From Enterobacter asburiae (GTDB lineage: Bacteria; Pseudomonadota; Gammaproteobacteria; Enterobacterales; Enterobacteriaceae), in NCBI RefSeq assembly GCF_024599655.1, contig NZ_CP102247.1, forward strand, positions 186,001-250,000: DNA of 64,000 bases, written 5' to 3'. Shown piece by piece: positions 61,391 through 64,000 of the stretch; the stretch's first letter is position 1, and the number at the start of each line of letters is the position of its first letter. Both the position numbers and the translations under genes were made by a program. The notes below the pieces were generated by a model. That model was not told the origin of the DNA, did no database searches, and was given only the letters and a program-made list of their open reading frames with translations.

Positions 61391-62659
61391 TTAACCTGAA
61401 CGACGACGATTACGCGGTGCGCCGCCTGAACGACGCGGACCATTGCCGGAGCGTGGGCGGGTTAGACGCTTAGGCGGCGGCAGTTCGCTTAACAGCGCTT
61501 CCGGATTGTATTTGCTCTGCGGAATAGAGTGACCGATATAAGTCTCAATGGCTGGAAGATTCAGCGCATACTCTTCACACGCAAGGCTAATCGAGTGACC
61601 GCTTGCGCCCGCACGACCGGTACGACCGATACGGTGTACGTAGTCTTCGCAGTCGTCTGGCAGATCGTAGTTAAAGACGTGCGTCACGGCCGGAATGTGC
61701 AGACCACGAGCAGCAACGTCGGTTGCGACCAGAATATCGAGATCGCCACGGGTAAATTCTTCAAGAATACGCAGGCGTTTCTTCTGCGCCACGTCGCCGG
61801 TCAGCAGGCCAACACGGTGACCGTCTGCAGCCAGATGGCCCCAGATGTCTTCACAACGGTGTTTGGTGTTCGCGAAGATAATGGCGCGATCTGGCCACTC
61901 TTCTTCGATCAGCGTTTGCAGCAGACGCATTTTCTCTTCATTGGAAGGATAGAAGAGCTCTTCTTTAATGCGGTGACCCGTTTTCTGCTCAGGTTCCACT
62001 TCTACATATTCGGCGTTGTTCATCTGTTCGAACGCCAGTTCGCGAACGCGGTAGGAGAGGGTTGCAGAGAACAGCATATTCAGACGCTGATTGGCCGGAG
62101 GCATACGGCGGAACAGCCAGCGGATGTCTTTAATGAAGCCCAGATCGTACATGCGGTCAGCTTCATCGAGCACCACAACCTGGATTGCGCCGAGGTTGAT
62201 GTGGTTCTGTTTAGCGTAGTCGATAAGACGACCGGTGGTACCGATCAGGATATCCACACCGCTTTCCAGCACTTTCAGCTGTTTATCGTAGCCGTCGCCG
62301 CCATAGGCCAGGCCAAGTTTCAGGCCGGTAGACTGCGCCAGAGGTTCAGCGTCTGCGTGGATCTGTACCGCCAGTTCTCGCGTCGGGGCCATAATTAGCG
62401 CGCGCGGCTGGTTAACTTTGCGGTCTGCAATCGCTGGGTGAGAAAGTAAATAATGAAACGTTGACGTTAAAAACGCCATCGTTTTGCCGGTACCGGTTTG
62501 CGCCTGCCCGGCAACATCGCGACCGGCCAGCGTCAGCGGCAGCGCGAGGGCCTGAATGGGCGTGCAGTTATGAAACCCTTTATTTTCAAGGGCTTCAATC
62601 ACCTTCGGGTGCAGCGCGAAGTCGGAAAACTTCTGTTCTGTTAAATGTGTTTTGCTCAT
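61391..62659 (-). CDS. rhlB: ATP-dependent RNA helicase RhlB
   Basis: DEAD-box helicase of the RNA degradosome that feeds structured RNA to PNPase through RNase E. The Q motif (FHNCTPIQ), Walker A AQTGTGKT, DEAD in VLDEADRMYD, SAT and HRIGRTGRAG are all intact, followed by a basic Arg-rich tail. It has 422 residues (E. coli 421). Divergent from trxA. Confidence 0.98.
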   Translation of the reverse strand: MSKTHLTEQKFSDFALHPKVIEALENKGFHNCTPIQALALPLTLAGRDVAGQAQTGTGKTMAFLTSTFHYLLSHPAIADRKVNQPRALIMAPTRELAVQIHADAEPLAQSTGLKLGLAYGGDGYDKQLKVLESGVDILIGTTGRLIDYAKQNHINLGAIQVVVLDEADRMYDLGFIKDIRWLFRRMPPANQRLNMLFSATLSYRVRELAFEQMNNAEYVEVEPEQKTGHRIKEELFYPSNEEKMRLLQTLIEEEWPDRAIIFANTKHRCEDIWGHLAADGHRVGLLTGDVAQKKRLRILEEFTRGDLDILVATDVAARGLHIPAVTHVFNYDLPDDCEDYVHRIGRTGRAGASGHSISLACEEYALNLPAIETYIGHSIPQSKYNPEALLSELPPPKRLTRPRSGNGPRRSGGAPRNRRRSG

Positions 62660-62803
62660 AGTGTGGTAGAATATCAGCTTACTATTGCTTTACGAAAGCG
62701 TATCCGGTGAAATAAAGTCAACCTTTAGTTGGTTAATGCGACATCAACACGTCGTTGGTGGAGACAAAACCAACGTACCAGGCTTATTCCTGTGGAGTTA
62801 TAT

Positions 62804-63133
62804 ATGAGCGATAAAATTATTCACCTGACTGACGACAGTTTTGACACGGACGTACTTAAGGCTGACGGGCTGATCCTCGTCGATTTCTGGGCTGAATGGT
62901 GTGGTCCTTGCAAAATGATCGCCCCGATTCTGGATGAGATCGCCGACGAATATCAGGGCAAACTGACCGTTGCCAAGCTGAACATCGACCAGAACCCGGG
63001 CACCGCACCAAAATACGGTATCCGTGGCATTCCGACCCTGCTGCTGTTCAAAAACGGCGAAGTGGCGGCGACCAAAGTGGGCGCGCTGTCCAAAGGTCAA
63101 CTGAAAGAGTTCCTGGACGCTAACCTGGCGTAA
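62804..63133 (+). CDS. trxA: Thioredoxin 1
   Basis: 109-residue cytosolic dithiol oxidoreductase with active site Cys33-Gly-Pro-Cys36 and cis-Pro in GIPTLLLF. ATG 62804 is preceded by TGGAG. The longer in-frame start 25 codons upstream is rejected on homology. Confidence 0.99.
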   Translation: MSDKIIHLTDDSFDTDVLKADGLILVDFWAEWCGPCKMIAPILDEIADEYQGKLTVAKLNIDQNPGTAPKYGIRGIPTLLLFKNGEVAATKVGALSKGQLKEFLDANLA

Positions 63134-63478
63134 GGTTTCTCCGCTGTGCGTTCAGAGCTCCCGGCTAAATGATGTGGAACTCTGGACGCCCGGCTTAAGT
63201 CGTGCTAAGTTAGCTATGACTTCGTTTTAAACATATCTTGTTGTTTGAATCTTGTTTTACCCGATACTTCCCGTTGTTAACATGAACAGTGCGTGAAGTG
63301 GCTAAATTCCGGGCTTGTCACTCAATCCGTCTTGTCGTTTCAGTTCTGCGTTCTTTCCCTGTGACCAGACAGCGAACAGACATGAGTTGATGGCCGCTAA
63401 ACAGGCATGGATGACCCTGCCATACCATTCACAACATTAAGTTCGAGAATCACCCCGAGTTTAAGAACCCACACCATT
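63134..63478 (+). promoter_or_regulatory. rho leader region
   Basis: The 345-base gap between trxA and rho. In E. coli the long rho leader mediates autogenous Rho-dependent attenuation and encodes RhoL. Here it is C-rich and G-poor in its second half (63391-63478), compatible with rut-like sequence. No intrinsic terminator is obvious. A possible RhoL frame is listed separately. Confidence 0.5.
63289..63390 (+). CDS. rhoL: Possible rho leader peptide RhoL
   Basis: A 33-codon frame starting with GTG ends PVTRQRTDMS-stop, closely like the E. coli RhoL end (PVTRQRKDMSR), and has the same total length. However, the first two thirds read in a different frame from E. coli, and there is no ribosome site before the GTG. 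The nearby ATG (63282) stops after four codons. Translation is doubtful. Confidence 0.35.
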   Translation: MREVAKFRACHSIRLVVSVLRSFPVTRQRTDMS

Positions 63479-64000
63479 ATGAATCTTACCGAATTAAAGA
63501 ATACGCCGGTTTCTGAGCTGATCACTCTCGGCGAAAATATGGGGCTGGAAAACCAGGCTCGTATGCGCAAGCAGGACATCATTTTCGCCATCCTGAAGCA
63601 GCACGCTAAGAGTGGCGAAGATATCTTTGGCGACGGTGTGCTGGAGATATTGCAAGACGGATTTGGTTTCCTCCGCTCTGCAGACAGCTCCTACCTCGCC
63701 GGCCCTGACGACATCTACGTATCCCCTAGCCAAATCCGCCGTTTCAACCTCCGCACTGGTGACACCATTTCAGGTAAGATTCGTCCTCCTAAAGAGGGTG
63801 AACGCTACTTTGCGCTGTTGAAAGTTAACGAAGTTAACTACGACAAACCGGAAAACTCGCGTAATAAGATCCTCTTTGAGAACTTAACGCCGCTGCACGC
63901 GAACTCTCGCCTGCGCATGGAGCGTGGTAACGGTTCTACCGAAGACTTAACCGCGCGTGTTCTGGATCTGGCATCACCAATTGGTCGTGGCCAGCGTGGT
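63479..64000 (+). CDS. rho: Transcription termination factor Rho, N-terminal part (runs off the window)
   Basis: First 174 codons of the hexameric RNA-dependent ATPase. N-terminal helical bundle (MNLTELKNTPVSELITLGEN), then the OB-fold primary RNA-binding domain with the RNP1-like DGFGFLRS. The Walker motifs of the ATPase core lie outside the window. Follows trxA as in E. coli. Confidence 0.97.
   Translation, partial: MNLTELKNTPVSELITLGENMGLENQARMRKQDIIFAILKQHAKSGEDIFGDGVLEILQDGFGFLRSADSSYLAGPDDIYVSPSQIRRFNLRTGDTISGKIRPPKEGERYFALLKVNEVNYDKPENSRNKILFENLTPLHANSRLRMERGNGSTEDLTARVLDLASPIGRGQRG

Overview
The window is chromosomal core sequence from an enteric bacterium of the family Enterobacteriaceae. 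Most proteins have the length and near-identical sequence of their Escherichia coli K-12 counterparts. The 16S gene, the roughly 55% G+C base composition, and the interspersed REP-like and CCCTCACCC-type repeats suggest the Enterobacter/Lelliottia/Leclercia group. The exact species is not called. No prophage, insertion sequence, CRISPR array or integron was found.

Layout from left to right: the 5' end of ftsN, cytR, priA and rpmE; a KdgM-family porin where E. coli has yiiX; the methionine genes metJ/metBL/metF with MetJ operators; katG; a carbohydrate cluster (gldA-fsaB-ptsA facing frwC-frwB-pflD-pflC-frwD, then yijO); ppc; the arginine genes argE/argCBH with ArgR boxes; oxyS/oxyR; sthA, fabR-yijD and trmA; a cobalamin riboswitch with btuB and murI; a complete rRNA operon (16S, tRNA-Ile, tRNA-Ala, 23S, 5S, tRNA-Asp, tRNA-Trp); hdfR, maoP and comM; the isoleucine/valine operon ilvL-ilvX-ilvGMEDA, then ilvY/ilvC; two adjacent parvulin genes; rep, gppA and rhlB; trxA; and the first 174 codons of rho.

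Functionally there are three amino acid blocks (Met, Arg, Ile/Val), each carrying its own control element: MetJ boxes, ArgR boxes, and a leader-peptide attenuator plus IlvY operator. There is also an OxyR-centred peroxide response (katG, oxyS, oxyR) and a PTS/glycyl-radical-enzyme cluster of unknown substrate that looks like one anaerobic sugar or polyol pathway.

The main departures from the E. coli map are these: murI, which flanks rrnB in K-12, is joined through one rRNA operon to aspT-trpT-hdfR, which flank rrnC; yiiX is replaced by a porin; yijE and eptC are absent; ppiC is duplicated; and the OxyS terminator loop and the rho leader peptide have diverged. I found no convincing wholly novel system. 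The least understood unit is the frw/pflD cluster.
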